From NCBI GenBank assembly GCA_914767715.1, contig OU612065.1:39556001-39620000 (forward strand): a stretch of DNA of 64,000 nt, in the 5' to 3' direction. Under the pieces are notes generated by a model. That model saw only the letters and a list, made by a program, of their open reading frames with translations. It made no database searches and had not been told where the DNA came from. The translations under genes were made by a program, and so were the position numbers. The DNA comes from Membranipora membranacea. Its lineage: Eukaryota; Bryozoa; Gymnolaemata; Cheilostomatida; Membraniporidae. Shown in pieces: positions 49,301-61,155 of the stretch; within the stretch, counting starts at the first letter, position 1; every line of letters starts with the position of its first letter.

Positions 49301-52300
49301 TCACAGTATATATACGAGAGGAGGAACTTAAATGCTTGTACACTCGTATCACGCATAGCCACAGTTCTATATCCTAACTCGTTAACTTCGCTCTCAAGGA
49401 GACGTGCTCGTAAAATAGAAGAGCGAGCTGCAACAAATGCGCTGTGGGCCTCAATCTCCTCATTTTCCTGCAGGTTAAAATCAAATAGAATGTCAAAATA
49501 GTCAAATCTCAAATTGCATAGATGAATTAGATGCATAGGTGTATTACACAAACAACTTCCGGTACTGACACAAAATTTCAATTATATATGTATTAAAAAA
49601 AACATTTGGATTTAGGCGGTTTGATTTTGATCCGACTCATTTGTCCTGTGATCGTAGGGTATTATTGAGGTCGTAGCCTCTTACCCCTCAGCCATACCTT
49701 CCTCCCCGTATCCAGTGTTAAAATTATCAGATTTTATTGTGTTATAACATTCCTGACTTTGTGTAGCCACACTTGTGTCACCATTGTTGGTGAGCATGTG
49801 AAGTTGTATGCACATATTGTCCTAATTTTATAAAGACAGTGTAGACAACAACCACCATTGTAACAACAATGGCGGCAGAATGCTTTCACTGTGTGAATAA
49901 TGTGACGAGACAATAATATCGATTCATTTTAACACTGCAGACGGGGAGGAAGGTATGGCTGAGGGGTAAGAGGCTACGACCTCAATAATACCCTACGATC
50001 ACAGGACAAATGCATCGTATCAAAATCAAACCGCCTAAATCCGCATCTTTTTTTTTCAGGTATTACTTATGCGCCCTGTCACGTCCAAATGACTATTCAA
50101 AATACAAACAAAAACCTAAAATCATTCTCTTATCATGATCAGTGGTTGCTGGATAGAGATTTGACACCGAGTATTCGGCCATGGATATGATTTACACAGC
50201 GTAAAAATAATAAAATAAAAGTCTAACACTCCTTCTGACAGGATAGATAACCAAAATGTTCAAGAATAACTCACATATATGGAAGCAATTTGTCATTCCC
50301 ATGACCTTCCTTTTAACCATTTCATTTCTGCACAAAATATTGAGTTGAGCAAAAACCATTAGAGAAGATATATAAACTAATAAATGGTGAGCAGACAATC
50401 TTAGGTCACTACAACTTACCTCTCCAATAACAAACTTGACATCACAGAATTGTCCTTCATTTAGAAGCCGTTCAAAATCTGTGAGCAGTGTACACTTTGG
50501 GTATGTAGAAAACTGAAATTAAGAACATGGAGAGACTTTATCTCGAGCATGAGGAACATAAAATACCACTGAGGATCTTACTATCACAATGGGGGGGGGG
50601 GGAATGTCAGGTGACACTGAGTGAGATATGAACTAAAAAGGCCGATACTTTATATAAGTCTACATAATTCATTTTCCAAAGAAAATTCGAAATTTCTCAC
50701 TGATAACACAGAGCAAATTTTAGCAGTTTTTTATTAGTCTAAATAAGAACTCAATGACCTAAACAAAACAAGTCAAAATGCATTTGCCAGGTTGAGGAGA
50801 AACTTTGGTATTGCAGTGAAATTCTGGACGCCATGATTATTTCATCTCACTAGCAATGAAGTTACTGCTAGGTGATTCAGCAAGACGAAATCAATCTAAC
50901 AGTTAGATCAAGCTTAATCCAATCTGCCTGCATAATGAGTTTCTCCCCTCAAAGTCGCCGGCTGCTCACCAGTGGAATGGCCGAGCGACCGGAATACAGA
51001 CAAATTACATTAGATTTGACCTAATTAGCCCTGTTGTGACCTAATTATCATACCTGAAACTTGAAGATTTCACTGCTCCTAACATTGTTATCTATGGTAC
51101 CACCGAATATATACATAGCATCCTCCACTACGGTGGCAGCGTGAAATAACCTTCCTGTGGGCGTGGCTGACTGGTCAGCAGGGGTAACGACATCCCAACG
51201 TCGTGTCGTCAGATCGAAACTGTGATAAAATAATCCAACAAAAAACATATCACATATCTCCAAATGAAATACCCATCATGGTGGTGGCATTGCATTTAAC
51301 GTGACAGTTCTTGTGATTAGATTCATCAGTTGTATAATATAACAAATGTTCTTTTTTAAATTTGAATAAGTTGACAATCTCTACTATCACTGGGTATGCA
51401 GTCAGTACTGGCTTGATTAAGTAGTCTTAAAACAGATGGAGGTGATTTTTTGGGGTATTACTTTAAACTAAACGGTTATACGACCATCTCGGAATCAATA
51501 ACAAATAATTAAAGGCACCAAAGGATCATCTAACATTAAATTTTGTATCAGTCTCTTAATTCCATGTACACATTCTGCATATTCTTATTTGATAACTTAT
51601 AAAATATATAATATAGACATATAATCTCGATAAATCATTCTGAACCAACCTGTGTATATCGTTAGGGAGTATTTGGCCGGTAGCACCTCCGAATATATAG
51701 AGACATCTGTTGAAGGTTACCATGGTGTGACCGTATCTCTTCTTAGGAGGCTGAGGACCTCCTCTTACTATATGATCTGTGGACACTCTGGTCCACCTAA
51801 AAACATATATTAGATTGGTATCAATGGCTTGTGAGATAGCCAAATACTTAATATGAATTAAGAATAACAACGCAAGCTTCATCATTTTTTTAATAACTTT
51901 ATGAGGTGAGTTACAATTTTCAGCTATCAAACTCAAATATGAAACATTTGTAACTGCCACAGCAAAATTGATTCAAAGGGCAATTTCTTCTCAAACTGAT
52001 TTTATATCCGATAATATTTCCAAAATAATAGAATTATAAGGTCTAGATCACTGATTTATAATATTATAAATCAGTGGTCTAGATTTTACTAGTTTTCAAA
52101 TGTCTAACAATGGCGATGAAAACAAAAGGATGAGACAGGACATCTGGGTTTCGATCTAACTCTGGGTTTTTGTCTTGTGATCGTAGTGTATTATTGAGGA
52201 TGAAGCCTCTAACCACTCAGCCATACCTGCCTCCCGTCCACATTGTGAAAATAAAGTGACTTTAACACATCGTTACGATGTCTACTTTGCATCACTATTG

Positions 52301-55300
52301 TTGTTCGACAACATTTTGTAGTTGTCCTCTCTTTGTTTCATAATTACATACAGAGAATTGACAACAGCCAACAGGTTCTATCAATCGCCCATAAATGCCA
52401 TCAGCGTGATAAATAATGTGACAAAACAATGGCAAAATCACCCTGCAAGCGGGAGGGAGGGACCGGAATGTTATTGCTCAGAAATGCAGCCATGTAATGT
52501 ATAATGTCACAAACACAAATTCAATACAAGTTCATTGTTCAATACTATTTCTATCTCAGTGGTAAAATGATACATACATATGTGTAGTAAAGTTGAACTG
52601 ATAGAGATGATTGGTGATCCTAGCTCCACTTTGTCCAGAGAAGACATACATGTGATCATCGCACACAGCCAGCGCAAAATTACAACAAGTCGGCGGTATC
52701 TTCCCATCCTGGTCTACCTATAAACATAATCAGCAAACCAACTATTGAGTTACCAATTCTTTGCCACATCTCATTAAATGGCAAGAAATGTGTGTAAAAG
52801 CACCACTCATAGCATGTTATTGATACTGTAGTGATGAAAAAATATCAAATATTTAAAGTATAAAAGGTGCTTGTGACTGTGTGACGTTAAAGTGACGCAT
52901 CTGACCCTAAGAAATGTACATACATGACTCTAATACTAGGCTTCTAACCTGTTGCCACTGTCTGGACTGATGATGTGATCCTTGTAGAGATACAGTCCAC
53001 ATATCATTGAGTCTAGCGTTACCATCATAACCAGCAAATATCCATAACTTATCATTATATACAGCAGCACCATGAGCAGCTCGAGGTACGGGACGCCTGT
53101 AATATTATAGTACATGATATAATGAAACACTAAAGTTCGAGTTCTTGGTCTTATTTAGAATACTGCTCAAGGTCCATGAACAGTCTGTGGCACTGGTTCA
53201 ACTGATTTCATTCAAAGTTAAGATATAAAGGAACTGTTTTATTATTATAAAAAACAATACAGTGCTCGACTTTGAGCAAAAATCAGTTGAAACCTGTCCA
53301 CAGACTGTTCATTCACCTACAGCAGTTTTCTTTTTCTAAACTAGCCTGCGATTCTAAAAAGATACCAAAAAAACCTGATTCTGTCACAATCGTTTTGTTT
53401 AAAGCCATTCATCCATCGTTAGCTTTTACATTATAATTTTTCATACAAAGAATAAAGCTCAACACAGGAAATCTATTATAGCCAACACCCGTTACCTGCC
53501 AGTAAACTTCCACTCCGTCCACTGACCAGATCCACAGAGCTTATACTCGTGTAGATCGTTCTTGTTAGTTAGATTGGAGTTGGAATGTATGTCACCAGTG
53601 TAGCCACCTGAAACATACAGGGTCAGTCTTAAAAGTCTGATAAAATGTTTTGGGGACACAATGGTGCCAAAAATGTGCAAGTAAGAATAAGATGATATTA
53701 GATCGTTGTCTGATCTCAGCCTTAATACATCACTATTGTGCATTGTAAAATCACCAACAAGCAGGGGTATAGAATTCAGATTTTCAACACGCACCTTCAA
53801 AACCTATATTTTCTTATTTCGCTTAACACTTCACTCAAAAACAACACACATAAGGAAAGATAATTCCAAATGTCTGTGGTTTATTGTTAAGACAAATATA
53901 TAGTAGGAAAGGAACATTGTGCAGTAACCCGGCTTATTAACAGTAATCATCCCAAAAATATGAAGACAGAATAAATATACTATTGCAGTCCTCACCGAAT
54001 ATAAACATGCTGCCGTTATATAGACTGGCTGTGTGGTGATATCTCGGTAAGGGAGCGTCCATAGACACAGCTCTGCCCCATGACTTCTCCTTCACATCAT
54101 ATCTCACCAGGTCGTTCAGCATAGTCTTACTGTAATACATACAAACAGGTATAGTAAGAATATCAAACCAAGGAGTAAACACCCGACTCTTTGGTCAGTC
54201 TTCCACTATGGTAACTTTGTAACTTGAACAGAAACAAGAAGCGACGGGTGGGTCACCAACTATCTATGTATACAACCTGCTGACTAGATTTCAGTCAATA
54301 CTTGCTCATGACAAACAGGATAGTCAAGATTTACAATATATGTTGACACGTCAGTGTGAACGCATAGGTTTGGTTTTTTCAAGTGCTGTGCCGTGTAAAT
54401 TTTATCTAGATTGCAATGAATATCTATCAATAAGCATCAAGGAAGTCTATAATAACTCATCGATAGCATATTAGCAGAAGGAATTTATTTAACGCACCCA
54501 TTGTCACCTCCGAATACATATATAGCTCCCTTGTATGCTACAGCAGTGTGCTTGCTCCTCCTGTGGGATAAAAAGTGAAATAAAACCACATTAAGTTCTA
54601 GGCTTTGAGCTGGTCTCACCTTCACAGCTGAGAAGTAACAGCAAACCCTATGACTTGTCCCCTGTTACTCCTTAATTTTCATTATTGCTATCAGTTAATT
54701 TTCGGGGCTTAGAGCACACAGGGTGCCCGGTGAAGCCCAGCGCAAATATTACCCGGGAGCCGTCCCGGGGTTGAATGGCTATCACATCTTTACATATCAT
54801 GCCCAGAGTTGGTATGGCTGGGAATATCATCAGGTAAATTATGATTACTTTCAAAACTAGTGTTGTGTCGGATAATTTTCAGTTTTCTGCTAGGGAGTGC
54901 TTGCTTATGTCTGACAACTTGTCGTTTTAGCACAAGAATACCTTTGGAAAGCAGCAAATATCATTGTGAAGATGTTTGATCTGCTGCTGGCCTCCAAATT
55001 ATTTAAAAGATATGAGCAGGGGAGACAAGTTCATATCAGTGTCGTTTATTTACATTTGTCCTTTTTCAAATATTGAACATCAGAATTACAAATCTGCACA
55101 TTTGATCATCATGAGATGAAACCGTTATTATTTTGTTCTATAAAGGGTTAAATTCAGGACAGATCATAGGAGTTTTGGGTGGGAAGGTTAGACATGTTGA
55201 ATGAAGGGTGTAGGGTGCCTCATCTTCCAATCGTGCTTAGTAACATTGTACGATTGGGATATGTTCTGGCCTTACTGAGGCCGATCTTGGTTTGAACCAA

Positions 55301-56117
55301 TTTGATTTATCATGGTCTCATAAAATAATGGTGCTAGGTGATAGGTGATAGGTTTAGCTTTCACTGGTTGTGGCTATTTAAAAGTGATTTTAACCTAATA
55401 TGTGGTGATATATAATAGGACATGGTTTTGGTTATGATATGATACTGGTAAGTGCCTTGAGTAACAGTAACAGGGATTTTGAGTATAAATTGAGCCGCCA
55501 GCGGGGAGAGGGGTAGTAGGTGATTTAGCACACACGCAGAGAGAGAGTTTGGCAGAATCACCACGCAGTGTTATACTGAGAGAAGGAAGTTTTGTTCTGC
55601 TCGATATAGTGAACTCATATCATGTAATATATTATAATGATCTATTTAGAACAATGAATAAATTATTTAAATCTATACAAGCTTGGTGAAGTGTTTTTAA
55701 CTTAGTTAGGACTCACAAGCGTTCTGCCCCAACAGTGTACATCAGTTAGAACTCTATAGTTCTCTTTTCTCCACATAGATGCTAAAATAAGGTGGGAAGT
55801 TGACTTGGCTTGAAATAAAACTATTGAAAAACTTGTGGAGCCTTATTTTTTTACTAGTATTGCTCGATACAATACCCGACCCCCCCCCCACCACATCTTA
55901 TTACCTAATATCTGAGATTATTGAAAGATATTTAAGTTATAATGTATTGCATAATCAATCTCTTAATCGGGTGAATTATCAAAATACGATGACACATTGT
56001 AACGTACCTGGCACCCACAAACTCATCACATTCGGGCATTCGCTTCCAGGCGTTGACTTTGCCGGAATCAGGATGGCCGAGATCCAAAGTCAGCGATGCC
56101 GAATCATGAAGCTCCAT
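43303..56117 (-). CDS. LZTR1: LZTR1, Kelch-BTB-BACK substrate adaptor of CUL3, 16 exons, 760 aa
   Basis: LZTR1 is a CUL3 ubiquitin-ligase adaptor acting on RAS-family GTPases. Exons: 56008-56117, 54498-54560, 53996-54129, 53496-53607, 52949-53096, 52578-52717, 51650-51796, 51054-51219, 50420-50512, 49278-49467, 48434-48615, 46491-46671, 45716-45894, 44591-44740, 44037-44115, 43303-43511. All phases agree over 2283 nt. Residues 37-340 contain six Kelch motifs (for example [55 protein letters not shown]). They are followed by BTB1 (about 345-435), BACK1 (436-555), BTB2 (565-660, [19 protein letters not shown]) and BACK2 to the end. This double BTB-BACK order is unique to LZTR1. The loop between Kelch 5 and 6 is short, which accounts for most of the difference from the 840-residue human protein. 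The acceptor of exon 48434-48615 could shift by three bases. Confidence 0.96.
44787..44842. repeat. Short hairpin repeat, copy 2 (LZTR1 intron)
   Basis: The left arm TTAGCCTTATCTTAGAGGCC and the right arm GGCTCATTGAGATAAGGCTAA pair around a loop with AAAAATGG. Same family as 33831-33899. Confidence 0.8.
47521..47960. repeat. Inverted pair of tRNA-like units, about 440 bp (LZTR1 intron)
   Basis: The left unit (47521-47632) is on the minus strand and the right unit (47851-47955) on the plus strand, so both read outward from a shared centre of about 220 bp. The right unit has GGCAGGTATGGCTGAGTGGT and GGATCGAAACCC, that is good A and B boxes, and ends CCTGTC followed by nine T. The left unit is more diverged. 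The centre has GAGAGGACAACTACAAACTG, which also occurs inverted in the 52.1-52.4 kb copy. Confidence 0.85.
49600..50053. repeat. Inverted pair of tRNA-like units, about 450 bp (LZTR1 intron)
   Basis: The left unit (minus) starts at the A-run and TTTAGGCGGTTTGATTTTGA near 49608. The right unit (plus) ends TCAAACCGCCTAAATCCG plus a T9 run near 50050. Both units contain GGAAGGTATGGCTGAGGGG and ACGATCACAGGACAAAT-like segments. The arms match over most of about 150 bases each. The centre contains the AAAGTCAGGAATGTTATAAC segment seen at 9192-9225. Confidence 0.88.
52125..52460. repeat. tRNA-like element with one intact and one decayed arm (LZTR1 intron)
   Basis: The minus-strand unit (52130-52240) contains GGCAGGTATGGCTGAGTGGT, ACACTACGATCACAAGACAA, and a B-box-like AGATCGAAACCC. 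Continuing right, the centre shares GTAGTTGTCCTCTCTTTGTT with the 47.5 kb copy. A GCGGGAGGGAGGGACCGG stretch at about 52448 may be what remains of the opposite arm's start. Confidence 0.78.
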
Positions 56118-56865
56118 AGTTAGACTGAGTTCACCGACACAGGTAGTGATATAAATACAGGGCTTCTTATTCGTAACCTCACTACAAATTAGTCAGGATT
56201 CATTGAACACCATGTGACAGGATGGTGTTTTATAACCATTTTACCCCAAGCCATGAAGATAGATACGAATATCATCATATCATATACCGTTGGAAAGCTG
56301 CCGACCTACTGAAAATGAATACCTGAACAAAAACTTGAGTTGATGACGTTGTGTCATTTTAGGGAGGAAATGAGGCAGCAAACACTGTTTTTGTCAATGC
56401 AGATGGAGGAGTCAAATTAATTGCAAGAAATTTCAAAACAGCTGGAATGTATACTTAGAGATTGCGTTCATCGTAAAATTTTATTTTATTTGATGTATGA
56501 CTAGTCTAAATTGACTTTTTACGTCACGTCATACAATAAATTTTTTTTGTGAAGCTGTGAAAATATGTGAAATTTCAATCATTAATTCAGAAGAGATCAT
56601 AGGCTCGAAACAAAATTCATTATGATTTTCTTTTAGAGTACTCTTCAAATGTCATACACGATATTTTCGCCACATTTGCTTACCGTCAAATATGCTGTCC
56701 AAATGACCATTGTTGTGACCAAACGAAGTTTTTTTTTAAGTTCTCACATACGAAGCCGCTTTCATTAACCATGGTGCACACAGGAAATGTTAACAAAATT
56801 TTTCATTGCATCTTTTTCATTTTGCTTGAATTTAACGCAAAAGAATGCCAAAAAAACAGCTATGG

Positions 56866-56954
56866 TTCTGTAGTTGGTGCAAGTCGAGTGCCACAGTAGT
56901 CAAAGGCTTTGACCACTAGGGCACTCGACCACTTGACTTGCACCAGCTACAGAA
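56866..56954. repeat. Imperfect inverted repeat, 40-48 bp arms
   Basis: TTCTGTAGTTGGTGCAAGTC at the left pairs with GACTTGCACCAGCTACAGAA at the right, and the GAGTGCC...AGTCAAAG part continues the pairing to the centre near 56905. The right arm has an extra block of about 8 bases (CCACTTGA). Confidence 0.85.
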
Positions 56955-57040
56955 GGCCTCTGCTGGGTTTTGTAACGGACATCTTTTTCTAGTAGATGTA
57001 CTACTACTAGACACATGCAAAACCAGGCCTGAAAAGCCCA

Positions 57041-57085
57041 GACCAGAGGGGGTGAACATCATCAAGCTGTGGAACCCCTCTGGTC
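57041..57085. repeat. Perfect 11-bp inverted repeat
   Basis: GACCAGAGGGG (57041-57051) and CCCCTCTGGTC (57075-57085) are exact complements around 23 bases. A third part of the motif, CAGAGGGG, follows at 57087. Confidence 0.8.
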
Positions 57086-58269
57086 TCAGAGGGGTTGGGG
57101 TACAGCAAGTCATGAAGACTGGCTTGGTCTTGATATTCAAATCAATTACTTTTTTTGTGTGTGGGGTGGGGCCTCAACCCCAAGCCAAGTTATAAAAACA
57201 AGTACTCTTCTCTTGCCTTATATCATTGGGAAATATATAATATCTACTTTGGTCCTTGAATATATCTCACACCTGTTAAAGTAAAGCATAAGCTACCTTC
57301 TATGTTGGTTCAATGGAGTGGAGTCGTAGTTTGAACAAATAGTGTGTACATTCCGAGTCCTCTTTCTCGAGCACCACAGGTTCTTGTTCATGAAATGAGT
57401 CAAGGTTATGACAGGAAAATAGGACTCAATTAATCCCCTCTATGTAATTGTGCATAGTCCAACAGATTTCCGAAAATATTTACTACAAACACTATAGGGG
57501 TGTGGTCAAAACATTAGAGCACATTCATTGGTCAGAAAACCTAAATGTTTTGAGTGGGAAAATGTAGCACATGATAACTGGACAATAAACCATACCATCC
57601 CTGCGAGTATTTACCCCCAGTAGCAAGCACCTCATTCTCCAAGGGACTAGGTTAACTATAAACTGGTAGAGGAAGCAAAATCCTGGAAGGTGTCTAACAA
57701 CACCAGATGGAGTGATGACAGCAGATCAGATCCCAGTCTGCATAAACGTTAATAGGTGTGCAGGCAGGAACCAAACCATTAGATTCACTTTCCTTTGCCA
57801 GGCTAATCGTTTGGTATGCCTTAAGTATTGTTGCTGAATATTACATGATCAGACTAATTAACTGGTACAGGTAGGCTACAGGACTAAGTTTGTGAAGCTG
57901 GTTAATCTTGTAGGCATTCGACATTATCGAATTAATATTTCTGGCCCTCTCAGATACATACGGAAAATATCCTGTTGTTATAACCAATCAAACTTAAGAA
58001 TGGTGGTACATGATTTTGAGAAATTTCAATGTCATTCAGCTTGGAAGAATCGAGTAACCTCAAAAAAGTAACTGCAGTATAAATAAACAGATTTTTATTC
58101 TTTCAAAAGGTAAAAAACATCAAATCTCTTGGCCTTATAGCGCTGTCGTTACAAAAAAACATGCCATGATGAAACAATAACTGTTGCAGGACACCATGAA
58201 ATGGACCACGGCCGGCCCACTGCACAAAATAAAGCATTGATAACTTCACAGCATGAAATCGGAGTTGAG

Positions 58270-59905
58270 TCATCGTCCACTGCTGAGTCTGATCAGCTGA
58301 TCCGAGGAGTGACGCCCCCGGTGACATATGATATCTTTGTCTGTTAGTAGTACATGGTAACTGTAATAGATAATTTTATAATAGTCATTTTATTACATTT
58401 CTTTTATTGGCGTATCATTGCAAAGCCCACATGTTAATGCAACGTGAATAAGTTTAAGATTTTTTTGTTCCCTGTCCTGATGCAGCATTTACTCTCTCAC
58501 TCTCACATATGTGGCATAATGTCCTGAAGTATGGTTAGTCATTTCCATACTACATAGTTGATTAATGGATTAAGGGATTAAGTGATGAAGGATATATTAA
58601 AGTTAATTAATATTGTTGATTGTTATATAAATGTGGTGTTGACTGTATAAGCTGTGCTCACAGAATATGAAACAGTATCCTAATAACTCTACAGATATTG
58701 ATCCAAACTGAGAGGTTTTACCATTAAAACAGATCTTAACAGCCTATTTCAGGGTCAATATTGAGATTTCAATTGATTTAATCCTTTATGGATGTAAAAT
58801 GGCAATCGAAATAATATTATGGGTACCATACATAACTTGCTCACCCATCCTGGCCCTAGGCCTAGGGCCTTACTATATAATATTAGATTAATACTCACAT
58901 GCACTTCCGACAAACTGATTTTCGTCAAAAGGGTCACGCCTGCAAATATGAAACAATAAAATATGTCATGTCAGCAATATTGAGGAATTTCAATGAGAAC
59001 TGTAGACACTCTTTATATATTCTCACAGGTTTTTAGGCTGGATTAAACAGGAATTGAGTATAGATACCAACACTGGGGGTTTCAGCTCATTTTCTGGTGA
59101 TTTGGCAACAGCTGTGTTCATGAGAGTTACACAAAAATTAAAGAATTAAATCAAAGAATAGATAACTGTCAAGTATGATTGTCATCTGAAACTGACATGT
59201 TGACGATGGTGAGTCGACAACAGAACATTTGTATATGACTAATCTGGCAGCACCCCCTTTACTGGGCATGTCTAAATCCGTTCCTTCCTCACCCTTGACT
59301 ATTGTACTGTTTGTTTTGAGGGTCTTGGGGCAAAATATAGGATGGTGTCTTGTCATCAGGGGATATTTTTGGTAAAGTCTTCCTCAGACAGGTCACAGTA
59401 TACAAGTCACAATGGATAGTTCAAAATGCGCTCATTTATCACAGACTTGTACTACTTCAGTGCAAGTGTTCATATACAATTACATGTGGGCGTAGTGTAA
59501 CCAAGGAGTTAGAGACACCTTGGTGTAACGTAAGGTGTATTGTTATAAGTCGACTTACGGTTCTCCTCTCACATAGGGTTTCATTCTCGGTATAAGAAGT
59601 CCGTTAGTATTACCGAGTCCAGATCCTCCACTTCCTCCTCCTCCGACTGTGATGTCAGTTTGGCCTCCTGTACCTCCTCTACAGTTACCTCGGGCTCTGC
59701 ATCGGCGCCGGTTTGATCGCCTGTTACCTCGAGACCTGCTACCGCCGCCCCTAGACCTTCCCCCTCCATGTTGACTTGAACCTGGCCTCTGAGCATACTG
59801 AAGCCCTCCGCTTTGACTTTGGCTAGAGTAGTAGCCAAGGCTGGGACTTGTAGCAAGCACGCTTAGCAGGAACACTAAGCTAGCAAAGATGTGAGCCAAC
59901 TCCAT
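58270..59905 (-). CDS. Small secreted Arg/Gly/Ser-rich protein, three exons, 152 aa, unknown
   Basis: Exons: 59559-59905, 58899-58939, 58270-58340 (the last is tentative). All joins are GT-AG and in phase, ending in TGA. The Met at 59905 starts a clear signal peptide: MELAHIFASLVFLLSVLATS, with cleavage likely after the SLG at about residue 24. The mature part is Tyr/Ser/Gln-rich, then strongly Arg/Gly-rich (about residues 45-80, with RRRCRARGNCRGG), then Gly-rich. It ends with DPFDENQFVGSA and, if the third exon is right, a basic tail with one more Cys. There is no transmembrane segment after the signal. A matrix, peptide-precursor or antimicrobial role is possible, but nothing decides between them. 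The family is not recognised. Exons 1 and 2 are well supported; exon 3 rests only on phase and splice sites. Confidence 0.6.
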
Positions 59906-61155
59906 CCTGAGTGGAATAAATAAAATAATGTCAATGTACGAGACAGTGTATACATACAAGTACATTATTCTCCTTTACACCATGTGTATCGATTCATCAT
60001 CGACCAAATAAGCTCAACACTCCAGTTACATCGCTAGGTCCTGATGAGTAAAGCCTTCTCAGAAATGAGAAGTAAATCCAAAGTGTAGATGATTCCCTGC
60101 TACACTTTTTCCTAGCAGGTCAACAAGTTACTGTCATCTTTAGATTACAAAACATGATTACCAAATTTTAATCAATTCAATGAGAATGTATAACAAAATA
60201 CATCATATAGGTTATTTACTTACTTCTCCTGTATAATACTCTATTAGCAATATAATTCTGCTCGATCCACGCTCAGAAGGAGTTTGTACAGAAATGAGTC
60301 TCGGTTAATTATGATACAAAAAATTAAACATACATCTTGCAGCGTCATGTTCTTGTTGACCACACCCAGCCTAAAGCTTGGTTCAGCTTATTAATACCAG
60401 TAATGTGAAACCAATAAACAGAGATAATCCCATCTCAATCTGCAATCTGCAATCTTAATCTGCATGAAATAGTAAGATGAACTAAAACCGACTTAATCTC
60501 ATCTGCACTCCACGGTAACATCACAGCGTTTCACTATCTAACTTTAATGGGCAAGTAAATAGAGTGTTAATCTCTACGGCTTCTTCTTATTAGCGTTGCC
60601 CATAATTGTAATGTGGTGGTTTTAGATAGTGACACTAAGAGGACTAAAGTGATCAGCAACCCTATATATTCATGTGCTTCATCAAGTATAGACCTAAAAT
60701 GGGCAGCAAAGATTATTTTAGTTTTGTTATAGATCTCAACATAACATATGCCCCTTGATTGTTTAGCTAAGTGTGTGTAAATCTCACAAAGCATCTTATT
60801 ATTGTGAATTTTTCATTTCCCTTAAAGTTTATTATAAAGTTAGACATCCTATATTTTATGTTTAACAGTGAATATAAATATGATTATATCTGTTCTATTA
60901 TGTGAAGAGAGCCACAGCTATTTACCAAAAATATAACAGTTTATTTTATTCAGCCTATTTAATGGTCCATAAATATTTGAACAAAACTAAATGTGACTTT
61001 TTGTGCACCGTGTCTTCCTTTTTAGGGTCCCAATCTTGTTATGTCAGCACCTCAAATACCTCTGATAGTCTCCCCCCCCCCCCATCGTCACACCAGGTGC
61101 TGTACCAGTGGTAGCCCCTTTTCTCTAGCCTAATAAGTGACATGAACAGAACTAA
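59906..61155. other. Intergenic, no gene recognised
   Basis: AT-rich sequence between the secreted-protein gene and the lectin exons. A C-run (CCCCCCCCCCC) is at 61073-61083. The minus-strand frame around 60567-60794 has no recognisable motif. Confidence 0.45.

Larger units (their letters stand above)
56118..58269. other. Intergenic region upstream of LZTR1
   Basis: No gene is recognised in 2.1 kb. The two inverted repeats listed separately (56866-56954 and 57041-57085) lie here. Short open frames around 56916-57195 overlap each other on both strands across these inverted repeats and are not credible genes. Confidence 0.5.

Noticed and set aside
56916-57284. Overlapping ORFs on both strands
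   Set aside because: They cover inverted repeats, and each encodes Pro/Ser/Gly-rich sequence with no motif.
60567-60794. Minus-strand ORF near the secreted-protein gene
   Set aside because: It has one hydrophobic stretch but no motif and no in-phase neighbouring exon.
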